A stretch of DNA of 51,883 nucleotides from JBPBQZ01 sp050955105 (GTDB lineage Bacteria > Pseudomonadota > Gammaproteobacteria > Burkholderiales > Burkholderiaceae): contig JBPBQZ010000036.1 in assembly GCA_050955105.1 (NCBI GenBank), positions 1 through 51,883 on the forward strand, read 5' to 3'. The notes under the pieces were generated by a model. The model did no database searches and was not told the DNA's origin. It saw only the letters and a list, made by a program, of their open reading frames with translations. Within the stretch, counting starts at the first letter, position 1. Every line of letters starts with the position of its first letter. Below are positions 8,989 to 17,731 of the stretch, piece after piece. Both the position numbers and the translations under genes were made by a program.

Positions 8989-10089
8989 ATGCAAGTTCCG
9001 CTTTGGGACAACCCCGTCGGCACCGACGGCTTCGAATTCATTGAATACACCGCGCCCGACCCCCAAGCGCTCGGCGCACTGTTCGAGAAAATGGGTTTCA
9101 CGGCGATCGCCAAACATCGGCACAAGAACGTGACGCTGTACCGGCAAGGTGAGATCAATTTCATTGTGAACGCCGAACTCGACTCCTTCGCGCAGCGCTT
9201 CGCCTCACTGCATGGCCCGTCGATTTGCGCGATCGCGTTTCGTGTCAACGACGCGGCGCAAGCCTATCGGTATGCGTTAGAAAAGGGCGCCTGGGGCGTG
9301 GACAAAGAACCCGGCCCGATGGAATTGAATATTCCCGCGATCAAGGGCATAGGCGATTCGCTGATCTATTTCGTCGACCGCTGGAAAGGCAAGGACGGCC
9401 GGAAGGAAGGCGACGTGGGCAATATCAGCATCTACGACGTCGACTTCGAACCGATTCCCGGTGCCCAGGCGGCACCGCATGGTCATGGATTGACCTATAT
9501 CGACCATTTGACGCATAACGTGCATCGCGGCCGTATGCAGGAATGGGCGGATTTCTATACGCGTCTGTTCAATTTTCGCGAGATCCGGTATTTCGATATA
9601 GAAGGCCAGGTCACCGGCGTGAAATCGAAGGCGATGACCTCGCCATGCGGCAAGATTCGCATCCCGATCAATGAAGAGGGCTCGGAGCAGGCAGGGCAAA
9701 TCCAGGAGTATCTGGATGCGTATCGCGGCGAAGGCATTCAGCACATCGCCCTGGGCAGCGAAGACATCTATGCAACGGTCGATGGCTTGCGTGCGCGCCA
9801 GGTGGCATTGCTGAAGACGCCGGATACGTATTACGAACTGGTGGACAGTCGCGTGAGAGGACATCAGGAATCGCTGGAGGATTTGAGTCAGCGCGGCATT
9901 CTGATCGACGGCGCGCCCGACGACCTGTTGCTGCAGATTTTTACCGAGAATCAGATCGGGCCGATCTTTTTCGAGATTATCCAGCGCAAGGGCAATCAAG
10001 GCTTCGGCGAAGGTAATTTCAAGGCGCTTTTCGAGTCGATCGAACTGGATCAGATGCGGCGCGGAATCATTCCCGAAAAGCGCGCCTAA
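8989..10089 (+). CDS. hpd: 4-hydroxyphenylpyruvate dioxygenase
   Basis: This 366-residue non-heme Fe(II) enzyme converts 4-hydroxyphenylpyruvate to homogentisate, releasing CO2. It has two vicinal-oxygen-chelate halves; the C-terminal half carries the iron ligands H173 (in YIDHLTHNV), H252 (IQHIALG) and E329 (FFEIIQRKG). The C-terminal gate helix with GFGEGNFKALFESIE is intact. GGAG lies nine bases before the ATG. The next gene, hmgA, starts 23 bases after the stop, so hpd, hmgA and fahA form one operon that takes tyrosine-derived hydroxyphenylpyruvate to fumarylacetoacetate hydrolysis. The isomerase step (maiA) is not in this cluster. Confidence 0.96.
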   Translation: MQVPLWDNPVGTDGFEFIEYTAPDPQALGALFEKMGFTAIAKHRHKNVTLYRQGEINFIVNAELDSFAQRFASLHGPSICAIAFRVNDAAQAYRYALEKGAWGVDKEPGPMELNIPAIKGIGDSLIYFVDRWKGKDGRKEGDVGNISIYDVDFEPIPGAQAAPHGHGLTYIDHLTHNVHRGRMQEWADFYTRLFNFREIRYFDIEGQVTGVKSKAMTSPCGKIRIPINEEGSEQAGQIQEYLDAYRGEGIQHIALGSEDIYATVDGLRARQVALLKTPDTYYELVDSRVRGHQESLEDLSQRGILIDGAPDDLLLQIFTENQIGPIFFEIIQRKGNQGFGEGNFKALFESIELDQMRRGIIPEKRA

Positions 10090-10112
10090 GGCTAGAGAGG
10101 CGGGATCATTTT

Positions 10113-11453
10113 ATGAACACGCTATCCATCACCCCTGCGCCACTGCGCTATCAAAGCGGCTTTGGAAATTGGTTCACCACGGAATCGCTGGAGGGTGCGC
10201 TGCCGCGCGGACGCAATAGCCCGCAAAAGGCGCCGTTCAACCTTTATCCCGAATTGTTGTCGGGCAGCGCATTCACCGCACCGCGGGCCGAGAACCGGCG
10301 CAGTTGGTTGTACCGGCGTCAGCCCTCGGTGGTATCCGGTCGTTATCAACCTTATGAACACGCGGGCTGGAGCACTGGCGCGGCCGGCGGCGCGGCGATG
10401 CCGCCCGATCCGTTGCGCTGGCATCCGTTTCCGCTGCCCGATGCGCCGACCGATTTCGTCGACGGCTTGCGAACCATCGCCGCGAATGGCGACGCGGAGA
10501 CGCAAATTGGCATGGGCGCATTGATCTATGCGGCGAACCAATCGATGCAACGCCGTGCCCTGGTCGATGCCGATGGCGAACTGTTGCTGGTGCCTCAACA
10601 AGGCCGCCTGATCCTGACTACCGAGATGGGTGTGCTCGAAGTTGGGCCGGGCGAAGTGGCATTGATACCGCGCGGCGTCGCCTTCAAGGTGGCCTTGCCC
10701 GATGGCGCATCGCGCGGCTATGTCTGCGAAAACTACGGTGCGGCGTTCCGCCTGCCGGAGCTGGGTCCGATCGGCTCGAACGGCCTGGCCAACCCGCGCG
10801 ACTTCCTGGCGCCGGTAGCCGCCGCGGAGGTGCTGGAAGCGGGTAGCGATGCCGATTCGGTGCATTACGAGATAGTTAAGAAATTCGGCGGACGCCTTTG
10901 GCATGCGACGCTGACGCACACGCCCTTCAACGTCGTGGCGTGGCACGGCAACCTCACGCCCTGGAAGTACGACACGGCGACATTCATGGTCATCGGGTCC
11001 ATCAGCTTCGATCATCCCGATCCATCGATCTTCACGGTGCTGACTTCGCCGAGTGATACACCAGGCACTGCCAATTGCGACTTCGTCATTTTTCCGCCGC
11101 GCTGGCTGGTGATGGAGGAAACCTTCCGTCCGCCGTGGTTTCACCGCAATATGATGAGCGAATTCATGGGGCTGGTTTATGGTCAATACGATGCCAAGCC
11201 GGAAGGGTTCAAGCCGGGCGGCGCGAGTCTGCACAACTGCATGGTGCCGCACGGGCCGGACGAAGAAAGTTTTGCCAAGGCGACGGGCGCCGACCTGAAA
11301 CCACAAAAGCTGGACGGTACGCTGGCGTTCATGTTCGAAAGCCGCTATCGCTTCGTTCCCACTGCCTACGCGCTGCGAGACGGCGCGCAGGGCGGCGTTC
11401 TGGATAGCGGCTACACCGATTGCTGGCAAGGGCTGGCGGAGCGTTCATCATGA
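10113..11453 (+). CDS. hmgA: Homogentisate 1,2-dioxygenase
   Basis: A 446-residue cupin-fold Fe(II) dioxygenase that opens the ring of homogentisate to maleylacetoacetate. The iron ligands match the human enzyme's spacing: H344 and E350 (in WFHRNMMSEFMG) and H380 (MVPHGPD). The N-terminal YQSGFGNWFTTE signature and the GxLPxGRNSPQ stretch are typical. Length is normal. The ribosome site is weak (GGCGGGATC), but the gene is coupled to hpd by a 23-base gap. Its stop overlaps the next start in ATGA. Confidence 0.97.
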   Translation: MNTLSITPAPLRYQSGFGNWFTTESLEGALPRGRNSPQKAPFNLYPELLSGSAFTAPRAENRRSWLYRRQPSVVSGRYQPYEHAGWSTGAAGGAAMPPDPLRWHPFPLPDAPTDFVDGLRTIAANGDAETQIGMGALIYAANQSMQRRALVDADGELLLVPQQGRLILTTEMGVLEVGPGEVALIPRGVAFKVALPDGASRGYVCENYGAAFRLPELGPIGSNGLANPRDFLAPVAAAEVLEAGSDADSVHYEIVKKFGGRLWHATLTHTPFNVVAWHGNLTPWKYDTATFMVIGSISFDHPDPSIFTVLTSPSDTPGTANCDFVIFPPRWLVMEETFRPPWFHRNMMSEFMGLVYGQYDAKPEGFKPGGASLHNCMVPHGPDEESFAKATGADLKPQKLDGTLAFMFESRYRFVPTAYALRDGAQGGVLDSGYTDCWQGLAERSS

Positions 11454-12772
11454 CCCATTCCTCATCGCGCCTCGATGGCACCCACGACAGGGCGTTGCGC
11501 AGTTGGGTAGATAGCGCGAACGCTCCGATAGCCGATTTCCCCATTCAGAATCTGCCGCTGGCAATGTTTCGCCGTGTCGGTAGCGCCGCGGCGTTTCGTC
11601 CGGGCGCGGCGATTGGCGACCAGGTGGTGGATTTGCTCGCGCTGCGCGACGCGCAGTTGCTGACGCCTGGGGCGGTGGCCGCATTGTCCGGCACGGAGGG
11701 CGGCACGCTTAACCCCTTGATGGCGCGCGGCCGGCAGGCGCGGCTGGCCTTGCGGCTTGCGCTGTCCGAAGGGCTGCAGCAAGGCGCGCCGCAGCAGGCG
11801 CGCTGGCGGGCGGCGCTGGTGCCGCAGGCCGAAGTGGAATATGCGGTGGCCGCGCAGATCGGCGATTACACCGACTTCTATGCCGGCATTCATCACGCCA
11901 CCACGGTCGGCAAGCTGTTTCGTCCTGATAATCCCTTGCTGCCCAACTACAAATGGGTGCCGATCGGTTATCACGGTCGCAGTTCATCGATCGGCATTTC
12001 GGGACAACGCTTTCGTCGTCCGCAAGGGCAGATCAAAAACCCGGACGAGCCGGCGCCGCGACTGGCGCCCACGCAACGCCTGGACTATGAGTTGGAACTT
12101 GGTTTCTTCATAGGCGCTGCCAACGCACTGGGCGAACCGGTGACGATTGCAGAGGCTGAAGACCATTGGTTCGGTGTTGTCTTGCTCAACGATTGGTCCG
12201 CACGCGATGTGCAAGCCTGGGAATATCAGCCGCTCGGGCCCTTCCTTGCCAAGAATTTTGCGACGACGATATCGCCGTGGATTGTGACGCTCGAAGCGCT
12301 TGAGCCATTCCGCGCGCCGTTTGTACGCGCCGATGGCGATCCGCAGCCGCTGCCTTATCTGGACAGTGCGGAGGTGCGCGAGCGTGGCGCGCTCGATATC
12401 ACGCTGGAAGTGCTGCTGCAAACTGCAAGCATGCGCGCCGCCGGCCAGGCGCCTGCGCGCCTGAGCTTGGGCAATAGCCGCGCGGCCGCGTATTGGACGC
12501 CCTCGCAGTTGATTACGCATCACACGGTGGGGGGCTGCAACCTGCAGCCCGGCGATCTGTTGGGTTCTGGAACGCTGTCGGGCACGCGGCCGGAGGAGGC
12601 CGGTTCGCTGCTGGAATTGACGCAAGGCGGCAAGCAGCCGCTGCGCTTGCCGAATGGCGAAACCCGCAGCTTCCTGCAAGATGGCGATACGCTGATCCTT
12701 CGCGGCTGGTGCGAACGCGCCGGCGCGGTGCGGATTGGGCTGGGCGAAGCGCGTGGCACTGTGGTGGGATGA
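11450..12772 (+). CDS. fahA: Fumarylacetoacetase
   Basis: A 440-residue hydrolase that splits fumarylacetoacetate to fumarate and acetoacetate, the last step of tyrosine breakdown. Active-site residues align with the mouse enzyme: metal ligands D142 (in DYTDFYAG), E214 and E216 (DYELELG), D248 (NDWSARD), plus the catalytic H149 and K268. The N-terminal SH3-like domain is present. Start is the ATG at 11450, overlapping the hmgA stop by ATGA; this is preferred to an upstream in-frame codon inside hmgA. A possible hairpin (AGGCGGC/GCCGCCT, 12780-12810) follows the stop and might end the operon. Confidence 0.96.
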   Translation: MTHSSSRLDGTHDRALRSWVDSANAPIADFPIQNLPLAMFRRVGSAAAFRPGAAIGDQVVDLLALRDAQLLTPGAVAALSGTEGGTLNPLMARGRQARLALRLALSEGLQQGAPQQARWRAALVPQAEVEYAVAAQIGDYTDFYAGIHHATTVGKLFRPDNPLLPNYKWVPIGYHGRSSSIGISGQRFRRPQGQIKNPDEPAPRLAPTQRLDYELELGFFIGAANALGEPVTIAEAEDHWFGVVLLNDWSARDVQAWEYQPLGPFLAKNFATTISPWIVTLEALEPFRAPFVRADGDPQPLPYLDSAEVRERGALDITLEVLLQTASMRAAGQAPARLSLGNSRAAAYWTPSQLITHHTVGGCNLQPGDLLGSGTLSGTRPEEAGSLLELTQGGKQPLRLPNGETRSFLQDGDTLILRGWCERAGAVRIGLGEARGTVVG

Positions 12773-12948
12773 CTGGCGGAGGCGGCGACGGCGTGTTGTA
12801 CCCGCCGCCTGTTGATTGGGCGCTCGCGTCGGCCTGCAGAATCTATTAATCTTGTCGGCGCAGAACCGTCCCCAGAGGCGGCTGTTTCCCCGATATCGGT
12901 GCCGCCGCCGCTGCTGGGATCTTCAACGTGTCGAGAGTCCTCACCCCG

Positions 12949-13896
12949 ATGCCAAACGACCTTCCAGAACCGCAAGCCGTTTTAACTGCCATTACCCGCA
13001 GCGCCATCTTCCTTGTCGCCACGCTCACGCCTGGCCCTGAACATGCCGCGACAGTGCGCGGCTTGTGTCCCGACATTGCCGCGCTGGTTCGCGCTGTCGG
13101 CACGCGCGTGCCGACCGGCAACCTTTCCTGCGTGTGCGGATTCGGTTCCGACGCGTGGGATAGGCTTTTTGGGACGCCGCGGCCCGCAGCGCTGCATCCG
13201 TTCCGCGAGTTCGGCGAGGGCAAGCGCCGTGCTATCGGCACCTCGGGCGATATCCTGTTTCACATCCGCGCGGACCACATGGATCTGTGCTTTGAACTCG
13301 CGGCGCTATTGATGGGGCGGCTGGGTGGCGCCGTGTCGGTGGTCGACGAGGTGCATGGCTTTCGCTACTTCGATCTGCGTGACATGGTGGGCTTCGTCGA
13401 CGGCACGGAGAATCCGCGGGGTCGCGAGGCGTTCGACTTTGCCTTGATCGATGGTCGGGACTCGGTATTTGCGGGTGGCAGTTATGTGATCGTGCAGAAA
13501 TATCTGCATGACATGGCTGGCTGGGACTCGCTTCCGGTGGAGGCGCAGGAACGCATTATCGGCCGCAAGAAACTGTCCGACGTCGAGCTCGACGAAGCAG
13601 TCAAGCCGTCGTCCTCGCACAGCTCACTGACGACAATCGAGAAGGACGGCCAGGAGGTGAAAATCCTGCGTCACAACATGGCATTCGGCCGCCCTGGCGC
13701 GGGTGAGTTCGGCACCTACTTTATCGGCTATGCCAGTTCGCCTGAGCCGATCGAGCAGATGCTCGAGAACATGTTTGTGGGGCGGCCACCCGGCAACTAC
13801 GATCGACTGCTTGATTACAGCCACGCGGTGACGGGAGGCTTGTTTTTTGTTCCATCGGTGGCGTTGCTCGAAGAGTTGGGGGATCGGAAGCCATAG
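12949..13896 (+). CDS. Dyp-type heme peroxidase
   Basis: A ~315-residue dye-decolorising peroxidase. The family hallmark GFVDGTENP is present (catalytic D151 counted from the ATG at 12949), with the proximal heme histidine about residue 224 in SSHSSLTTI and the distal arginine about 241 in ILRHNMAFG. No signal peptide is visible, so it should be cytosolic, or encapsulin-packaged as some relatives are, though no encapsulin gene lies here. The start is uncertain: a GTG at 12928 is in frame and has GGGA upstream. It is separated from fahA by about 176 bases and is probably a separate unit. Confidence 0.93.
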   Translation: MPNDLPEPQAVLTAITRSAIFLVATLTPGPEHAATVRGLCPDIAALVRAVGTRVPTGNLSCVCGFGSDAWDRLFGTPRPAALHPFREFGEGKRRAIGTSGDILFHIRADHMDLCFELAALLMGRLGGAVSVVDEVHGFRYFDLRDMVGFVDGTENPRGREAFDFALIDGRDSVFAGGSYVIVQKYLHDMAGWDSLPVEAQERIIGRKKLSDVELDEAVKPSSSHSSLTTIEKDGQEVKILRHNMAFGRPGAGEFGTYFIGYASSPEPIEQMLENMFVGRPPGNYDRLLDYSHAVTGGLFFVPSVALLEELGDRKP

Positions 13897-13926
13897 GGCT
13901 CGGTTGATGTTCCGGCAACCGCCTAT

Positions 13927-13944
13927 GCGCAGTTTTGACTGCGC
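13927..13944. repeat. Hairpin after the peroxidase gene
   Basis: GCGCAGT-TTTG-ACTGCGC is a perfect 7-bp stem with a 4-base loop, 31 bases after the peroxidase stop. About 20 bases later a short AAATT/AATTT repeat runs into a T-run (13977-13983). Together they could end peroxidase transcription and shield the defence-like genes that follow. Neither alone is a textbook terminator. Confidence 0.4.
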
Positions 13945-14068
13945 GAAACTGGTTTCTGCCAACTGAAATTCGGCAATTTTTTTCGCCAATCCACAAAAAA
14001 ACAGCCTTGAAGACGAAAATGCGACGAATTTTTGTTGTATTCTTCCGTTGGTCGCTTTGGGAGAGGCA

Positions 14069-15298
14069 ATGATCCACTCGCTGGAGATCGAAAACTTCAT
14101 GTCAGTGCGTGACCTTCAAATCATCGATTTGAAGGTTGGTTCCGCCGTGTGCGACTTGGCCGAGCGCTACGAAGAAACTTGGCCGGGCTCGGGTCAACGA
14201 GTTCCGAAGGTCGTGGCATTCTTCGGTGCGAATGCGGCGGGAAAGTCAACGGTGCTGCGTACGCTGCAGTATCTATCGTGGTTCGTTAAAGACAGCTTTC
14301 AGTTCGGAGCGGGAAACTCGCTGCCGTTTGAACCGTTCTGGGACGAGCCGTCTCAAAAGGCGCCGACAAGACTCGCGCTCGAATTCGCGGGGCCTGAATC
14401 ATTTTATGGCGCTTCTCAACCGGCCGGCAGATCCGCAAGCGATTGGCGATGCCGCTACTCGTATGAACTCCTCTTGCAGCGAGTTGCGGGCCGCCGGACC
14501 GTTTTGAGCGAGGCGCTGTTCTTTTGGCCGAGGCGGGCCAAGCGTAGAGTGCGACTGTTTGAACGGGATGGAACCGGTGACGTCGTCGCGGCGCAGGAGT
14601 TTGATCTATCGACTCACAGGGGCGTGCTCAAGAAGATCTTGCGAGATAACGCTAGTGTCATCGCTACCTTGGCACAACTGGACCATGCGCCCTCTCTCGC
14701 CCTGAGGCAGGCGGCAGGAAATTTTTTCTCAAACATTTTCATGGAAAAGCTCCAGGTCAATGAAAATGCGATGCTCCAGTTCTACCAAGCGAATCCGACG
14801 CTGTTGGCCTCAGTCAATCGTGATCTGTCGAGTATAGATTTAGGCATCCGCTCAATGTCAATCGAGCTCGGCAGTAACGGCCCTGTTGCCGCATTTCAAC
14901 ATCACGGTCTTTCACGCGATGTGCCGCTGGTGCTTGAGAGCCATGGCACGCGTCAGTTCTTGCAGATCTACCCGTATTTAGCGCAGGTCTTGCAGCAGGG
15001 CGGGATAGCGGTGATAGATGAGCTTGATTTGGCAATTCATCCCAAAGTCCTTCCCGAAATCTTGCGCTGGTTCTATTCGTCCGAACGCAACCCGCACGGA
15101 GCGCAACTCTGGATGACTTGCCAAAACGCCTCCCTGCTCGAAAACCTCACTAAAGAGGAAGTGTATTTTTGCGAAAAGGATTCAACCGGCGGGACGTCGA
15201 TCTACGGCTTGAAGGACATTCAGGGAGTGCGGCGCGTCGATAACTTTTATCGAAAGTATATGGGGGGCACATACGGCGCCGTGCCGATGATTGGATGA
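14069..15298 (+). CDS. AAA-family ATPase, RloA/AbiLi-like
   Basis: A 409-residue ABC/SMC-type ATPase of the AAA_15/AAA_21 group. Walker A is GANAAGKS at 53-60, after the start IHSLEIENFMSV typical of RecF/OLD-like ATPases; a signature-like ESHGTRQF lies at 290-297, Walker B with IAVIDELD at 313-320 and the switch histidine at 324. GGGAGAGG precedes the ATG at 14069. The stop overlaps the next start (ATGA), so it works with the RloB-like protein, the same order as AbiLi/AbiLii in phage defence. It has no relation to flanking metabolic genes and its upstream region is AT-rich. The defence role is inference. Confidence 0.85.
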   Translation: MIHSLEIENFMSVRDLQIIDLKVGSAVCDLAERYEETWPGSGQRVPKVVAFFGANAAGKSTVLRTLQYLSWFVKDSFQFGAGNSLPFEPFWDEPSQKAPTRLALEFAGPESFYGASQPAGRSASDWRCRYSYELLLQRVAGRRTVLSEALFFWPRRAKRRVRLFERDGTGDVVAAQEFDLSTHRGVLKKILRDNASVIATLAQLDHAPSLALRQAAGNFFSNIFMEKLQVNENAMLQFYQANPTLLASVNRDLSSIDLGIRSMSIELGSNGPVAAFQHHGLSRDVPLVLESHGTRQFLQIYPYLAQVLQQGGIAVIDELDLAIHPKVLPEILRWFYSSERNPHGAQLWMTCQNASLLENLTKEEVYFCEKDSTGGTSIYGLKDIQGVRRVDNFYRKYMGGTYGAVPMIG

Positions 15299-15855
15299 GG
15301 CGAAGACCAAGCAAGATCCCCCAGAGAAAGCGGATTTTTGTCGGCTGCGAGGGCGAGAGCGAACGCAGCTACATAGCTCTTCTCCAACAATTGCTGGGGA
15401 GAAACACGGAATTTCAACTGGTTGCCGAAGTGCTTAATGGAGGAGACCCGTTGGCTCTCATCGAGTCTGCGGAAAAGGCGTTGCGCCGAGATCGCGCACT
15501 TGCACGAGATGCGTTTTTCGAACGTTTTGTCATTTTGGATGCGGACCTTCGGGGGCGCGCTATACATCGGGATGACTCGTGTATCCGGCTTGCTCAAGAG
15601 TTGAGCATCCGGCTGGTCTGGCAAGAGCCGTCTCACGAGGCGGTGTTGCTCAGGCATCTTCCTGACTGCGAACAAAGACGACCGCCCTCTAGCAGAGAAA
15701 GCGAGGAACAGCTCAGAGCTCAATGGCCGGGCTATGTTAAGAACTTCGGGCGGGACAAGCTTAGCGAACGAATCGATGCCACAGCGCTTCGGAGAGTGAG
15801 ACGGTATGAGCCCTCACTGGCCGTATTGCTAGAGCTTATCGGACTCATCGATTGA
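15295..15855 (+). CDS. RloB-family (AbiLii-like) putative nuclease effector
   Basis: A 186-residue protein of the RloB type. It opens with a basic stretch, then IFVGCEGESE with the glutamate E19 where a Toprim-like fold places its first acidic residue; the second acidic cluster is D82/D84 in VILDADLRGR, and a third patch is the family's aromatic/proline segment WQEPSHEAVLLRHL (109-121), normally NPxFExWLLxH. The C-terminal half is basic. It probably acts as the nuclease or RNA-targeting effector held by the ATPase upstream, with which it shares an ATGA overlap. The match of the third patch is imperfect, so family assignment is good but not certain. Confidence 0.72.
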   Translation: MRRRPSKIPQRKRIFVGCEGESERSYIALLQQLLGRNTEFQLVAEVLNGGDPLALIESAEKALRRDRALARDAFFERFVILDADLRGRAIHRDDSCIRLAQELSIRLVWQEPSHEAVLLRHLPDCEQRRPPSSRESEEQLRAQWPGYVKNFGRDKLSERIDATALRRVRRYEPSLAVLLELIGLID

Positions 15856-15999
15856 GTAGATCGTGCAACTAACTAGAAGCTAATCCTCTAGGGCTGGCCG
15901 TGTCCATGCGGTAAAGTCGATTGTTGGTAGCGCTCTTTCCGAATAATGGAATACGCGCAAATGCACGCGTTTGGCATATGTAGGAGCATGTGTCGTTCT

Positions 16000-16830
16000 T
16001 CAATCATCCATCACCTCATGCACCGCATCCGCCCCGCGCTTCCAATAGCTGGCTGCGCGAATGCGATGTTTGTCGATGCCTTGTTCATCGCACAAGATCT
16101 TGCGGACGGCGCGAATCACGGTGGATTCTCCCGCCGCCCAGACATAGCCTTCGCCGTCGGGCCGGAACATCTGGCGGAGCGCCGCGGGTAATCCGGTTTC
16201 TCCGTCGGTTGATCCACGCCGATAACACCACTGCGCATAAAGCTCGGCGTTGGTTTTGAATTCGATCCGTGCGGATGGGTCGGCGACCTCGATCAATGAG
16301 GCCACACGTGTGCTGGCCGGCAGCTCTTCCAGGCGGCGCGCGATGGCAGGCAGCGCGGTTTCGTCGCCTATCAGCAGATGCCAATCGAAACCGGTCGGGA
16401 TGATCATCGAGCCGCGTGGGCCGCCAATTCCGAGATATTGGCCGACCTTGGCTTGCGCGGCCCAGGTGGTGGCGGGACCGCCCGCGTGGAGCGCAAATTC
16501 GATGTCGAGTTCACCGGCCGCTGCGTCGTATCGGCGCGGCGTGAAGTCACGCGCAACTGGTCGTGCTGCCGCGTCGACCAACACCGGACCGTCCGGCCCA
16601 AGCGCGGGCATGACGGGTTTCGCGGCGCCCGGCACAGGAAAAAAGACTTTGATGTGATCGTCGAAGGAGGCGGATTGAAAGCCTTCGAGATCGTCACCGC
16701 TCAAGGTGATGCGAACCAGGTGTGGTGTGACGTGCTGTACGCGTTTGACTTGCAGCAGACGTGCTTTCAGCGGGTGGCGCACGCGCGTGACGGCGAGTTC
16801 GGGGCGGTCCAGGCGAGTGATGTCATTCAT
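16000..16830 (-). CDS. yqjH: Siderophore-interacting ferric reductase, YqjH/ViuB-like
   Basis: A 276-residue NADPH-dependent flavoprotein that reduces ferric siderophores to release iron. It has the FAD-binding barrel with the FTPRRYD motif, then a GPRGS phosphate loop and a C-terminal nucleotide domain with LIGDETALPA and the closing GESTVIRAVRK / RAASYWKRG segments of the SIP family. The ATG at 16830 lies inside the last codons of the PadR gene (8-base overlap), so the two are co-translated; upstream in-frame ATGs would overlap further. In E. coli yqjI represses yqjH, a close parallel to this pair. Confidence 0.92.
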   Translation of the reverse strand: MNDITRLDRPELAVTRVRHPLKARLLQVKRVQHVTPHLVRITLSGDDLEGFQSASFDDHIKVFFPVPGAAKPVMPALGPDGPVLVDAAARPVARDFTPRRYDAAAGELDIEFALHAGGPATTWAAQAKVGQYLGIGGPRGSMIIPTGFDWHLLIGDETALPAIARRLEELPASTRVASLIEVADPSARIEFKTNAELYAQWCYRRGSTDGETGLPAALRQMFRPDGEGYVWAAGESTVIRAVRKILCDEQGIDKHRIRAASYWKRGADAVHEVMDD

Positions 16831-17629
16831 CTTGAGCGGGCTTCCGGTTCGGTGCTTGGGCATCGGTTGATGGCGACGGTGATTGCGCGGACGACGGCGA
16901 TTCGATGTCGGCTGCGGCGCGGGCGAGGATCGCGGCGATGCGCTGTTGCTCCGCGCGACCCGAGCGCGCGCGCAGGTGCAAGGCGTGTCGCAATGCACGG
17001 AAAGCCTGGATGAATTCGGGGGACCAGCGGCGATCGCCGTCCATGACGGTTTCGTCCGCTTCTTCGCCCGCGAACGCGCGCCGTACGGAGTTCATCTTTT
17101 CCGCGAAATGACGCAGTTTCGCGAGCATCAGATCGACGCGCTCACGGTTGGCCGTCAGATGCGCCTGGCCGGCCTCCGCCAGCGCGTAACGTTTGCGGTT
17201 GCCTTCGGCTTCGACGGTGGCATAACCGAGTTCTTCGAGATAAGTCAGCGCGGGATAGACCATGCCGGGGCTCGGGTTGTAGAAGCCGTTGGACATGGTT
17301 TCGAGTGCTTTGATGAGTTCGTAGCCGTGACGCGGGGCTTCTGCCAGCAGGGCGAGCAGCAGTAATTGAAGGTCGTCGGAGCTGAATTTGCGACCGCGCG
17401 GCATGCCGTCGTCGCCGCCGCCGAATTCGAAGGGACCGCCGGAAAAGCGGCCGCCGCCATGATGCCGATGATGGGCGCGTCCGATGGCGTGCCAGAGCCC
17501 GCGCAGCGAGAAGGAGTCGGCAGGGAAGCGGTCGTCGCCGCGCAGGCCTTCTTGTTCGCGACGGTCCTGATGGCCGTGCCGGCTGAAATGTTCGCGGATG
17601 TGATGCGAGTGGAAATGGTGGTGACGCAT
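16823..17629 (-). CDS. yqjI: PadR-family metal-responsive repressor, YqjI-like
   Basis: A 268-residue regulator. Residues 1-75 are very rich in histidine and glycine and look like a metal-binding tail, as in E. coli YqjI, which responds to nickel and iron. The PadR winged helix follows at about 82-165 (LLALLAEAPRHGYELIKAL, then PSPGMVYPALTYLEELGY), and a helical dimerisation segment with a disordered serine/proline end completes it. GGAGT lies before the ATG at 17629. The upstream region holds a palindrome cluster that is its likely operator. It is longer than typical PadR proteins because of both tails. Confidence 0.9.
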   Translation of the reverse strand: MRHHHFHSHHIREHFSRHGHQDRREQEGLRGDDRFPADSFSLRGLWHAIGRAHHRHHGGGRFSGGPFEFGGGDDGMPRGRKFSSDDLQLLLLALLAEAPRHGYELIKALETMSNGFYNPSPGMVYPALTYLEELGYATVEAEGNRKRYALAEAGQAHLTANRERVDLMLAKLRHFAEKMNSVRRAFAGEEADETVMDGDRRWSPEFIQAFRALRHALHLRARSGRAEQQRIAAILARAAADIESPSSAQSPSPSTDAQAPNRKPAQDE

Positions 17630-17652
17630 AAGTGACTCCGGTATCTGAGAGA

Positions 17653-17713
17653 TATATCTTAAGATATAGATCGTAAGATATGAGTCTTAAGATACGGTGT
17701 CAAGATATATCTT
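17653..17713. promoter_or_regulatory. Cluster of TAAGATA palindromes, probable YqjI operator
   Basis: Three palindromes lie in 61 bases: TATATCTTAAGATATA (perfect, 17653-17668), a TCTTAAGA core (17685-17692) and AAGATATATCTT (perfect, 17702-17713); an extra GTAAGATAT half-site lies at 17673-17681. They stand 24 to 84 bases before the yqjI start, in strikingly AT-rich sequence for this region. They probably bind the PadR protein and control yqjI-yqjH. Confidence 0.75.
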
Positions 17714-17731
17714 AGCGGGACACTTGACGAA

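Noticed and set aside
10122..11429. 435-residue open frame antisense to hmgA
   Set aside because: It is the mirror of a well-supported enzyme gene; composition is arginine/histidine/glutamine-rich and it matches no family.
13977..13983. T-run as a full Rho-independent terminator for the peroxidase gene
   Set aside because: The stem directly before it is only about five AT pairs; the stronger hairpin is some 30 bases away.
14069..15855. Prophage or integrative element around the RloA/RloB pair
   Set aside because: No integrase, tRNA, direct repeats or phage genes are seen at either edge, so only the two genes can be claimed as foreign-looking.
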